Origin: JBOFOR01 sp051659545
GTDB taxonomy: Bacteria; Bacillota; Clostridia; Peptostreptococcales; Peptostreptococcaceae
Direction of reading: 5' to 3'
Assembly: GCF_051659545.1 (NCBI RefSeq)
Contig: NZ_JBOFOR010000273.1
Span: 62,001-126,000, forward strand
Length of the DNA: 64,000 nt
A model generated the notes under the pieces. The model did not search any database and had not been told where the DNA came from. It saw only the letters and a program-made list of their open reading frames with translations. A program made the position numbers and the translations under genes. Shown in pieces: positions 26,118-33,871 of the stretch. Positions within the stretch are counted from its first letter, which is position 1; every line of letters begins with the position of its first letter.

Positions 26118-26912
26118 ATGTTTTATGACTATCATATGCACTCTAACTTTTCTAACGACAGCAAGTCTTCTATGGAAGATATGATAAAAAAATCTATTGA
26201 CCTAGGACTTAAAGAAATTTGTTTTACCGATCATGTCGATTATGATGTAGATACTGATTACGGTCCACCAATTATTTTTGATGAATATTTTAATAAACTT
26301 GAAAATCTTCAAGATAAATATAAGAATAAAATTTCAATAAAAAAAGGTATTGAATTTGGACTTCAAAAACAAATAGTTGATACATGTAGTAGTGTAGCAA
26401 ATCAATATCCTTTTGATTTTATAATATGCTCGATTCATTCTATTGATAAATTAGATTTATATTTTGGAGAATTCTTCAAAGGCAAAAATCAGCATGAAGC
26501 TTATGAGATGTACTTTAATGAGCTTTACTCTGTTGTTAAAACTTATAAAGATTACTCTGTTTTAGGTCATTTAGACTTAATTAAAAGATATGGAGACTAT
26601 AATAAATTACTAGATGATAAATTATTTTCAGATATAATCGAAACTATATTAAAGCAAATTATTCAAGATGGAAAGGGAATAGAAATAAACACATCTTGTT
26701 ATAGATATAATCTTCCAGACTTAACTCCATCTAGATACATATTAAATATGTATAAAGAATTAGGCGGAGAAATTATTACTACTGGGTCTGATTCTCATAT
26801 GCCTTCTCAAATTGCCTATAAATTTGATTATATATATTCTTATCTTAAGAGTATAGGATTTAAGTATGTATGTAAATTTGATAAAATGAATCCAGAATTT
26901 ATTAAGATATAA
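26118..26912 (+). CDS. hisJ: PHP-domain histidinol-phosphatase
   Basis: A 264-residue metal-dependent phosphatase of the HisJ/HisK type, which dephosphorylates histidinol phosphate in histidine synthesis. PHP-domain metal ligands are visible in YDYHMHSNFSND, FTDHVDYDVD, IICSIHSIDK, LGHLDLIKRYG and TTGSDSHMPSQ. No other his genes are nearby, so the substrate in vivo is inferred; other phosphoesterase roles are possible. AAGGGG precedes the ATG. It is followed after 50 bp by the SpoVB-like gene, and a strong inverted repeat fills that gap. Confidence 0.8.
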   Translation: MFYDYHMHSNFSNDSKSSMEDMIKKSIDLGLKEICFTDHVDYDVDTDYGPPIIFDEYFNKLENLQDKYKNKISIKKGIEFGLQKQIVDTCSSVANQYPFDFIICSIHSIDKLDLYFGEFFKGKNQHEAYEMYFNELYSVVKTYKDYSVLGHLDLIKRYGDYNKLLDDKLFSDIIETILKQIIQDGKGIEINTSCYRYNLPDLTPSRYILNMYKELGGEIITTGSDSHMPSQIAYKFDYIYSYLKSIGFKYVCKFDKMNPEFIKI

Positions 26913-26920
26913 TTATTTTT

Positions 26921-26958
26921 TCACCCCCTTATGAATATATTAAATTATAAGGGGGTGA
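26921..26958 (+). promoter_or_regulatory. Hairpin enclosing the ribosome binding site of the SpoVB-like gene
   Basis: TCACCCCCTTAT (26921-26932) and ATAAGGGGGTGA (26947-26958) form a perfect 12-bp stem with a 14-nt loop. The right arm contains the whole AAGGGGGTGA ribosome binding site, four bases before the TTG start. There is no T-run, so translational masking fits better than termination. Confidence 0.65.
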
Positions 26959-26962
26959 TTTA

Positions 26963-28300
26963 TTGAAAATACCTAACCTTGTATTATCAACTATTATCCT
27001 ATTTTTATCTAATATTGTAGTTAGAATCCTTGGATTTTTATATAAAGTATTTTTATCTAGAACTATAGGTGAAACTGGTTTAGGTATGTATTGCATGCTT
27101 TTTAATTTTTTAATGATGTGTATTGCTTTTACCACTACGGGTATACCTACTGCCCTTAGCTGTTTAGTCGCTAACAAAAAAGCTTTACATGATAAACACA
27201 GTAGTAATGTTTTTTTTATCTCTACATTATACATATCCTTTTTTATGGCTTTAATAATATCCTTATTAGTTTCATTTAATTCAAAATACTTATCCTTTAA
27301 GTTTTTGAAAGATTCTAATTTAACCCTATTTGTATTAGCTATTTGTCCTGCTATCATACTTATAACTATTTCTAATATTTTACGAGCATATTACTATGGT
27401 TTAGAGGATGTTGTTGTTCCTGCAATAGGTCAAATAATAGAACAAGTAGTTAGAATATTATTTGTTTTCTTAGTTATTTTATATATTAATAATAAATATT
27501 TAAGTTGTTACATAGCTTTATTGGGTATATCGGTTGGGGAGATTGCAAATATTCTATTCATGACACTTTCATTTTATAAAAATTCTAATATCTACAATAA
27601 ATATACTATAAAACTTGAGGATTTTTACTATGCCTCCCTAGAAACAATTAAAATGTCTGTACCCATAACTTGTAATCGTATGTCTAGTATATTGATAAAT
27701 TCAATTAGTTCTATTATAATTCCATCACGATTGACCTTATCTGGCATAACTTACGGAGAGTCTTTAAGAGTTTACGGTATTCTAAGCGGAATGGTAATTC
27801 CTTTTATTTACCTTCCTCTTACACTTGGTTCTGCCTTAGTAGTTAACCTAATTCCAAGTATTTCACAAGAACTAACTTTGAATAAGTACGAAAATATCAA
27901 AAAAAAAATCAAGTACTCTTTACTATTAAGTTTTTTTGTAGGTAGCTTTTGTTCCTTCTTATTTTATTTTTTCTCTAATCATTTATGTTTAATTATGTTT
28001 AACAACAAATTAGCTGGCATTTATTTGAAATCCATGTTTTTAGCTCCTTTATTTATATCTTTAAATCAAACACTTTCTGGAATCTTACAAGCAATAAGAA
28101 AAGAATTTTTATGTAGCATTATAACCATATCAGGAATGGTAATTCAATTACTTTCTATATATATATTAATTCCTATTCCTACTATTAATATTTACGCTTA
28201 TATACATACTATAACTCTAGTTTCAGTGTTTACATGCTTATTACATGCTATAGTTCTTGTTAGAGCTTTAAAATTTCTAAACATTAGGAGGTTAAAATGA
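26963..28300 (+). CDS. SpoVB-like polysaccharide/lipid flippase
   Basis: A 445-residue membrane protein of the MATE/MurJ/Wzx exporter superfamily with about 12-14 membrane helices. The start resembles SpoVB: VLSTIILFLSNIVVRILGFL, then YKVFLSRTIGETGLGMYCML and GIPTALSCLVANKKA. SpoVB is linked to flipping of peptidoglycan precursors for spore cortex formation. The start is a TTG because it is the only start spaced correctly behind AAGGGGGTGA, and that site is sequestered in a hairpin. The next gene overlaps by 4 bp (ATGA). Confidence 0.8.
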   Translation: MKIPNLVLSTIILFLSNIVVRILGFLYKVFLSRTIGETGLGMYCMLFNFLMMCIAFTTTGIPTALSCLVANKKALHDKHSSNVFFISTLYISFFMALIISLLVSFNSKYLSFKFLKDSNLTLFVLAICPAIILITISNILRAYYYGLEDVVVPAIGQIIEQVVRILFVFLVILYINNKYLSCYIALLGISVGEIANILFMTLSFYKNSNIYNKYTIKLEDFYYASLETIKMSVPITCNRMSSILINSISSIIIPSRLTLSGITYGESLRVYGILSGMVIPFIYLPLTLGSALVVNLIPSISQELTLNKYENIKKKIKYSLLLSFFVGSFCSFLFYFFSNHLCLIMFNNKLAGIYLKSMFLAPLFISLNQTLSGILQAIRKEFLCSIITISGMVIQLLSIYILIPIPTINIYAYIHTITLVSVFTCLLHAIVLVRALKFLNIRRLK

Positions 28301-28953
28301 ATAGCACTAATAAAAATATAAAACCCTTTTATATATATACTGAAAAAAATTGTCTATATATAAAAAATATTAATGAATATACAGAAAAATTATCAAATAA
28401 TATTTACTCTTATTCAGCTAATCTTGATGATAAGAACAATATTCATCTATGTTGTTTAGATACATCCGGTAGACTAGTACATTTTTTCAACAATAATGGT
28501 TCTTGGAAAAAGAAGGTTATCCATAAGTTTTTTAATAGTTTAAGGAATATTAAAGATATGAGACTTTATATAATTAATGATTTACTTAATGTATTTGTTG
28601 TGGAAAGCTCTCCTATATCTGAAAATTTGTATAAGATATCTCATCTTTATTTCAATATTAGCAATTATAATGTTAGTAGATACAATATAACCAATATATT
28701 TAAAGATAAAGAGTGTATTTATAAACTAAATATTGATGAACTTTCCAATATTATATTTGAATACAAATCTAAATCTAATATTAGTAGAAATCTATCTGAT
28801 AACATACTTATTTTTAACACGCTTGGAAGAAAGTGGATTACTCCAAATGCTCTTATTAGATGTAATCCTAATGGTAGTAGTTTAAGAATGCCTCTCTCAA
28901 ATATAAAAGATGATATTTTTGAATACTGCTATAGCATAAAGTATAAAATTTAG
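28297..28953 (+). CDS. Beta-rich protein of unknown function, 218 aa
   Basis: Starts inside the stop of the flippase gene (ATGA overlap), so it is translationally coupled to it. There is no signal peptide or membrane helix. It is rich in Asn, Ile, Tyr and Ser, with repeated strand-turn units such as DDKNNIHLCCLDTSGRLVHF and NNNGSWKKKV, reminiscent of beta-propeller or BNR-type repeats and of the protein at 30331. The sporulation-linked partner and the nearby cdeC suggest a role on the spore; this is inference. Confidence 0.6.
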   Translation: MNSTNKNIKPFYIYTEKNCLYIKNINEYTEKLSNNIYSYSANLDDKNNIHLCCLDTSGRLVHFFNNNGSWKKKVIHKFFNSLRNIKDMRLYIINDLLNVFVVESSPISENLYKISHLYFNISNYNVSRYNITNIFKDKECIYKLNIDELSNIIFEYKSKSNISRNLSDNILIFNTLGRKWITPNALIRCNPNGSSLRMPLSNIKDDIFEYCYSIKYKI

Positions 28954-28959
28954 ATATTA

Positions 28960-28992
28960 ATAAAGGCTATCAGAAACTGATAGCCTTTGTTT
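28960..28992. terminator. Bidirectional terminator
   Basis: AAAGGCTATCAG and CTGATAGCCTTT form a perfect 12-bp stem between the converging 28297 gene and cdeC. Confidence 0.8.
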
Positions 28993-28996
28993 TTAT

Positions 28997-30148
28997 TTAG
29001 CAACCACAATGACCTTTTTTATTTTGATTTTGGTTAGCAGTATCTCCACATCCTGAGAAATCACACACTTTTGCAAAAGTATCTACTACTCTTGGTTTTA
29101 TTACTTGTGAAGCCCCTAATACTACTATTTGCTCATTTATTAGTATGCTAACTACTACTTGTAAGCAACAAATTAAATCTATATCATTTGGTATGCATAA
29201 TTTGTATTGTTCATGTCCACAGAAATCGTCACAACAATCGTCACAACAGTCTCTTCCTACATGTTTTAATAATGCTTTTCCTACGCAGTCTACTGTTAAG
29301 TTAGCTTGGAAATCTTGTCTTAAAGTAATATTTCTTCCGTCAGCAGGAAGGCATATTGGAGCCGATAATGTGTTAAATATAAATTCAACTTCATTACATT
29401 TTCTTTTTTGACCACCAAATGGTTTAGTTGAAGGATATGCTAAAGCAACTATTTCTGTGCATCCACATTTTCCTCTTAATTCTAATACTAAATCTTCTAC
29501 CATTACTGCTACACCTTTTTGCTTATAAACTACGTTTTGACCTTTTCCTTGTCTGCAGCAAGCAGAATTTTTTTCTAAGCATACTGCATAATCAAAAGTA
29601 GTTTCACAAGGTCTTTCATTTTCTATAAGTTCTATTTCATAATCCTCTAAGCTTGGTACTCCTGGAATTATTGATATAGAAGAATAATTTAAGCAAACCT
29701 TATCTATTGTTACATTTACTTGCCCACCTCTTGGAACTGGACCTCTAACTTCTAGTACTTCATATTCAAAGCATAACGGTTCTCCGTTTTCTCCTAATGC
29801 ATCTGTAAAAGTTTGAAATTGCATAGTATCATATATTCTACTAGCTTCTATTGCATATGGTGTACAGTTAGAAGTTGAGAATTTTGGTGGAACTATAGGA
29901 CAGCAGCAATCTGGACCACAATCAACATTATCTATACAATCTGTTGCGTCTATTTTGCATGGCTCGCAAGTTGGCTTGCTAGTACATTCACATTCACATT
30001 CACAATGCATTTTTTTAGTTTCATGCTCTTGATGTCCTTTTGATTTACAACCTCTATCTAACTCTTCACAAACAGCTTCTTCTCTTATTACTGATTGTGC
30101 AACTGGTTTGCTTGTTACCTTTTTTGTGACCCTTTTCATATCTTTCAT
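28997..30148 (-). CDS. cdeC: CdeC-like cysteine-rich exosporium protein
   Basis: A 383-residue protein with about 37 Cys. A basic N-terminus (MKDMKRVTKKVTSKP) leads into a Cys-rich part (HCECECECTSKPTCEPCK, CGPDCCCP), then a conserved core with YAIEASRIYDTMQFQTFTDA, CCRQGKGQNVVYKQ, LRGKCGCTE, APICLPADGRNITLRQ and IPNDIDLICCLQ. The core and segment order match C. difficile CdeC as I remember it, a cysteine-rich protein needed for exosporium and coat assembly. Disulphide cross-links are probable. A sigma-K-like promoter lies upstream at 30209-30236. Confidence 0.88.
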   Translation of the reverse strand: MKDMKRVTKKVTSKPVAQSVIREEAVCEELDRGCKSKGHQEHETKKMHCECECECTSKPTCEPCKIDATDCIDNVDCGPDCCCPIVPPKFSTSNCTPYAIEASRIYDTMQFQTFTDALGENGEPLCFEYEVLEVRGPVPRGGQVNVTIDKVCLNYSSISIIPGVPSLEDYEIELIENERPCETTFDYAVCLEKNSACCRQGKGQNVVYKQKGVAVMVEDLVLELRGKCGCTEIVALAYPSTKPFGGQKRKCNEVEFIFNTLSAPICLPADGRNITLRQDFQANLTVDCVGKALLKHVGRDCCDDCCDDFCGHEQYKLCIPNDIDLICCLQVVVSILINEQIVVLGASQVIKPRVVDTFAKVCDFSGCGDTANQNQNKKGHCGC

Positions 30149-30208
30149 TTATAAATGTCCTCCCCTAGAATGAATTCTTTAAAATTTATTGGCTTTCTTT
30201 GCCTAATT

Positions 30209-30236
30209 AATAATATGCAGTTTAGTTAATATTTGT
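30209..30236 (-). promoter_or_regulatory. Possible sigma-K promoter of cdeC
   Basis: On the minus strand AC (30235-30236), 17 bp, then CATATTATT (30209-30217), close to the AC-N16/17-CATANNNTA pattern of late mother-cell promoters. CdeC is a late mother-cell gene in C. difficile, which fits. The match is short, so confidence is limited. Confidence 0.4.
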
Positions 30237-30330
30237 TACTTACTTGTACTCTTTCTTAATATAAAAGTAGAATATTTTTTTTTTTTGTAAATATATATTT
30301 AGTATAAACATTTTGATAAGGAGGATATAT

Positions 30331-31344
30331 ATGAGTTTTATTAATAAATGCTTTACTATTATTAGACGTAGTCAAAGAGATGTGTTTAATATTAGATTAG
30401 ATAACGATATTGTGTTTGATTACTTTGATAAGGATAATAACTTCATTTCGTCCAAAACTTTAAAGTCATCTACACCTATTGATTTTACAAACTGTTATTT
30501 TACTTTGGATAAATATGATACTGTTTATGGTATTTATAAAGATAATTCTTTAAAGATTATTGAAATTAACAAAGGTAGTTCTGACTTTTCAAGTAGAGAG
30601 ATTTTAACTTATAACTATAAAAAATTTAGTATTTCATTTCCCTATATAAATGTAATTGATGGAAATATACATATCTTGTACTATGTTTTTAACAATAACT
30701 CTAATAATACTTGTGCTTTGTTTCATCATTATAGTCACAATGGAGTTTGGATAGAAAATAAAATTGATTTTATCAATCATATAGTATTAGATAAATTTAC
30801 TGTAGTTTTAAGTCAAGACTCTCCTATAGTATTTTATTTCAATTTGGTAGATGGCTATGAAGAGGTATTTTTCTCAAGATTTAATATTAGTACTTTTTCT
30901 TGGTCTAATCCTGTACAAATTACAAATTCAAATAAAAACAAATTATACCTCTCTGTACTTAAAGATAGTATGAACTTTTACCATTTAACTTTCTGTGAAA
31001 ACACAGATAATGGATATTCAGTTAAATACATAAACGGCTATTTAAATGAAAATAAATTAGAGATCAATGTTTCAACTTATATTACAGGTCCATCCACTTG
31101 TATGTATCCTACTATTCTTAAATATGATTCTGCATTATATTTAATGTGGGTCAATTATCAAAGATTATACACCTCAGTATCTAATGATTTAGGTAAGACT
31201 TGGGGTGAACATGATGTTGATGAATTTAGCGTGGAAGAAGATTTTACTAGAGCTAACTTTGCCTCTAATTGTATAGATGACTTGCCTTATAATCCAACAG
31301 GTGTATTTACTACCTATAGTACAATCGGTATTATTGGTTTTTAA
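30331..31344 (+). CDS. BNR/beta-propeller-like protein at the spore locus
   Basis: A 337-residue protein. I start at the ATG at 30331 because AAGGAGG lies directly before it; an upstream in-frame TTG overlaps that site. It is beta-rich with recurring units such as SFPYINVIDGNIHILYYVFN, SRFNISTFSWSNPVQI and SNDLGKTWGEHDVDE, the last a BNR/Asp-box (S-x-D-x-G-x-T-W). It looks like a sialidase-type propeller without a recognisable active site. Divergent from cdeC, it is probably a spore-surface protein; that role is inference. A terminator follows at 31362. Confidence 0.65.
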   Translation: MSFINKCFTIIRRSQRDVFNIRLDNDIVFDYFDKDNNFISSKTLKSSTPIDFTNCYFTLDKYDTVYGIYKDNSLKIIEINKGSSDFSSREILTYNYKKFSISFPYINVIDGNIHILYYVFNNNSNNTCALFHHYSHNGVWIENKIDFINHIVLDKFTVVLSQDSPIVFYFNLVDGYEEVFFSRFNISTFSWSNPVQITNSNKNKLYLSVLKDSMNFYHLTFCENTDNGYSVKYINGYLNENKLEINVSTYITGPSTCMYPTILKYDSALYLMWVNYQRLYTSVSNDLGKTWGEHDVDEFSVEEDFTRANFASNCIDDLPYNPTGVFTTYSTIGIIGF

Positions 31345-31400
31345 AATTAAAATTACTTAAATTCAAAAAAAAAGTGTTGCTAAATTAGCAACACTTTTTT
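31345..31400. terminator. Bidirectional terminator
   Basis: AAAGTGTTGC (31371-31380) and GCAACACTTT (31388-31397) form a 10-bp stem flanked by nine A and six T. It stops the rightward propeller gene and the leftward structured RNA. Confidence 0.85.
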
Positions 31401-31590
31401 AAAATCCCAAAACACCGGTGACTCATATAAATTCATACCCGAGATACTCCCAGGTGGGTGATCTGTTAATAATTTTTAACTTCCTCTTATAAATAAGTGG
31501 CTTGTTATAGTTTTATTAAACTTCAATCTCCCTTATAACATTTGTCGGTTGAATTTAAATAAGCCTTGTCGTATGCTTCAGGATTTCTTA
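31362..31590 (-). ncRNA. Free-standing structured RNA, probable 6S RNA
   Basis: A promoter (31596-31624) predicts a start near 31590, and a terminator ends the RNA at about 31365. The ends pair in a long interrupted closing stem: AAATCC with GGATTT, GAAGCA with TGTTTT, GAC with GTC. Inside lie a hairpin CCACTTAT/ATAAGAGG and further short stems, leaving an unpaired middle. Size of about 190 nt before the terminator stem, a lone promoter and a rod with paired ends fit 6S RNA, the regulator of RNA polymerase. I cannot run a covariance search, so the 6S name is provisional; a novel RNA is the alternative. Confidence 0.6.
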
Positions 31591-31595
31591 TATTT

Positions 31596-31624
31596 ATTAT
31601 ATAATAAATATCAAAATTTTGAAA
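31596..31624 (-). promoter_or_regulatory. Promoter of the structured RNA
   Basis: Minus-strand TTTCAA (31619-31624), 17 bp, TATAAT (31596-31601), placing the start at about 31589. Confidence 0.7.
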
Positions 31625-31714
31625 GTGGTTTTATATAGGAAATATAAGAAATTTATTCTTTTTTTCCATTTTTTTCATTATTGTCTTATATGTACATGTC
31701 AAAACTTCATATTT

Positions 31715-32497
31715 TTAATCTTCTTCATCTTCATAATCATAATTTTCATAGTAATCTTCTTCATTTTCATAGACATCATGATCTTCTTCTTCATAGTCTT
31801 CTTCATCTTCAGAGTCATCATTATCATCACTTCTTAAAAGGTTTCCTAATAATTTAAGATTATTCATACTTCCTAAATTACTTATATTTACTAAAGAACT
31901 TAAACTAAATCCACTTTCTCCAAAATCATCAGGTAAAAATAGCTCTGCAAATAAATCAATCTTTTTCTTCATATCAATAGCTTTATCAATAGAGTCTTTC
32001 CTTTTCTCTGGAAAAACTTCTAGTATTTCTTTTATCATCATATTTTTCTTATCTTCTTCATCCATACTTCTAAAAAAGTTTGTTTCATCTTCCTCCATAA
32101 TGTCTAGAGAGCTAAGTTTCTTTATTCCTCTTACCAAATCTAATAAACTTTCTACTTTTACTAGTAGCTTTTTTTCATCCTTAGACATATATTTTTTAGT
32201 TCTAGCTATTATTTCCATACCTCTTTCTAAGTCTTCATCACTTAAATCCATCAACTTCATACCTTTGTTTATATCATCTATATTAAATCCAAGTATATTT
32301 TCTATTTTATTTCTTTGTTTTTTAGTAGTTGATTTCTTTATAGGCTTAGGTTTTTTATTTGTATTTGAAGAATCAGTAGCAGTCTCTTTAGTAGCTTGTT
32401 TTGATTTATTTTTACTATCAAATAATGATACGTTTCCTAGGGATATATTACCATTACTTAATGCTATTATTCCAATTATTAATAATAGGTTATTCAA
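31715..32497 (-). CDS. Membrane-anchored protein with acidic tail (spore locus)
   Basis: A 260-residue protein. The N-terminus has a short hydrophobic segment (about 3-22, LLLIIGIIALSNGNISLGNV), followed by a Lys/Thr/Ser-rich linker, a helical domain (about 65-200: NIDDINKGMKLMDLSDEDLE, and more) and a tail of about 40 residues made almost only of Asp, Glu and Tyr. It is divergent from the lysine-rich CotL-like gene, and C. difficile has a gene at the equivalent place between cotL and cdeC, as I recall. I cannot name it. A coat or spore-envelope role is likely from context. Confidence 0.65.
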   Translation of the reverse strand: MNNLLLIIGIIALSNGNISLGNVSLFDSKNKSKQATKETATDSSNTNKKPKPIKKSTTKKQRNKIENILGFNIDDINKGMKLMDLSDEDLERGMEIIARTKKYMSKDEKKLLVKVESLLDLVRGIKKLSSLDIMEEDETNFFRSMDEEDKKNMMIKEILEVFPEKRKDSIDKAIDMKKKIDLFAELFLPDDFGESGFSLSSLVNISNLGSMNNLKLLGNLLRSDDNDDSEDEEDYEEEDHDVYENEEDYYENYDYEDEED

Positions 32498-32708
32498 TAT
32501 TCGTCACCCCTTAAAATATACTTCTTCCTCATATATAAAGTATGTTTTATTTAATACTAGTGTTACTTTTTTTTAAATTTAATGCATATATATTATCTAT
32601 AGAAAATTTTATTTATCTTAATTACTTTACTTTTCACACTTTTTCTATTTTTCTATATATAAATAATATGAATTAAAACTCACTTATATTATAAGAAAGG
32701 AGAATTTT

Positions 32709-33155
32709 ATGAAAAAAGTAAATACTGAAGTTATTGAAAAAATGGCTAAACAAAAAAATATAGACAAAGATCAAATTGAAAAGATAGCTGATGGATATAA
32801 AGGCAAATCAGAATCTGAGCTTATGGATGAACTTGTTAAAATTGGAAAAACTTTAGAGGGTAAAGAAGAGGTTGTTTCTAAATTAAAAACTTTTCTTGAT
32901 GATGGTCAAAGAAAGAAAATAGACGCAATAATGAACAAAATTTCTGACGCCGAAGCTCAAAGTAAAACTGATAGTAAAAAATCTAAAAGTAAGAAGAATA
33001 CCAATATAGACAGTACTTCCCAAGAAAAAAAATCTCAAAAATCTAAATCTAATGAAAATAATTCTACTGCTACAGAATCCGATCAACCATCTTCTACTAA
33101 AAAAACTAAAAAAGTAATAAGAAAAGTAAAAAAATCAAGCACTGATTCTAATTAA
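32709..33155 (+). CDS. cotL: Lysine-rich spore coat protein, CotL-like
   Basis: A 148-residue protein without Cys or membrane helix. Residues 1-80 form a helical domain (VNTEVIEKMAKQKNIDKDQI, KTLEGKEEVVSKLKTFL), and the C-terminal 70 residues are disordered and packed with Lys, Ser and Thr (KKSKSKKN, KKTKKVIRKVKKSS). C. difficile CotL is a lysine-rich morphogenetic coat protein encoded next to cdeC, and both composition and neighbourhood match. The name rests on that recollection. AAAGGAG precedes the ATG. Confidence 0.65.
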   Translation: MKKVNTEVIEKMAKQKNIDKDQIEKIADGYKGKSESELMDELVKIGKTLEGKEEVVSKLKTFLDDGQRKKIDAIMNKISDAEAQSKTDSKKSKSKKNTNIDSTSQEKKSQKSKSNENNSTATESDQPSSTKKTKKVIRKVKKSSTDSN

Positions 33156-33161
33156 AATTAA

Positions 33162-33209
33162 AAAAATAAAGGAGAACTCAATACATTGAGTTCTCCTTTA
33201 TTTTTTTAG
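33162..33209. terminator. Strong bidirectional terminator
   Basis: AATAAAGGAGAACTCAA and TTGAGTTCTCCTTTATT form a 17-bp stem with loop TACA and T-runs on both strands, between converging cotL and fchA. Confidence 0.9.
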
Positions 33210-33850
33210 CTTTCTAATTTTAAATGTATATCTTTTATTATTATTTTTTTAATATCACATGCTTTAGATAAAATTTCTTTGCATGCTTTGCTGTATTCTT
33301 CATGTAGCTCTTTATTTTCAAGACCCATTAGGTTTACCTTTACATTTAATATTGCTCCTTCTAATCCACTATATATCATAAGAGTTCCTACCCCTATGTC
33401 AGTTATAGCATTTTGATTTCCATGTGATATCAAATGCTCTAATATCTCTAAAGCCTCTAATGATAATTTAGCAGTTCTTAGAGGAACATCTATAGAGAAC
33501 AAAGTTGCATCTTGTATAGCTTGTTTTCTAATTACTAGTTTTTCTTCTGTATCTTTTGGCATCTTCATAGCCTTCATTACTTCATTAAATGACTCAGTAT
33601 CTTTATCTACTAGTTTTACTAATTCTTGTCTTATATCTCCTAGTTTATTAAATCTACTGACAAACTCAACTCTTATATCTTCATCTAAGCTTTCATACTT
33701 TTTCTTTCCAAAGCTTAAATGAGCCATCATTCTAGCAAGTCCAACTCCTATATTACTTGCAAAAGCTGATACAGAACCCCCACCAGGTGCTGGTGAGTTA
33801 GAATCTACTTCATCTGAAAAATCTACTATAGTCATATCAATTAACTTCAT
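33206..33850 (-). CDS. fchA: Formiminotetrahydrofolate cyclodeaminase
   Basis: A 214-residue enzyme that converts 5-formimino-THF to 5,10-methenyl-THF, releasing ammonia. The family start DSNSPAPGGGSVSAFASNIG and MMAHLSFGKKKYE is present, and length matches stand-alone FchA/FtcD C-terminal domains. It is the last gene of the hut operon, acting on the product of FtcD. A G5 ribosome binding site lies before the ATG. Confidence 0.93.
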   Translation of the reverse strand: MKLIDMTIVDFSDEVDSNSPAPGGGSVSAFASNIGVGLARMMAHLSFGKKKYESLDEDIRVEFVSRFNKLGDIRQELVKLVDKDTESFNEVMKAMKMPKDTEEKLVIRKQAIQDATLFSIDVPLRTAKLSLEALEILEHLISHGNQNAITDIGVGTLMIYSGLEGAILNVKVNLMGLENKELHEEYSKACKEILSKACDIKKIIIKDIHLKLES

Positions 33851-33871
33851 ATTTTCCCCCTTAAAATTTTA

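Noticed and set aside
31619..31837. 72-aa hydrophobic + strand frame
   Set aside because: It is the complement of the Asp/Glu-rich tail of the gene at 31715, which reads as Phe/Ile-rich in antisense.
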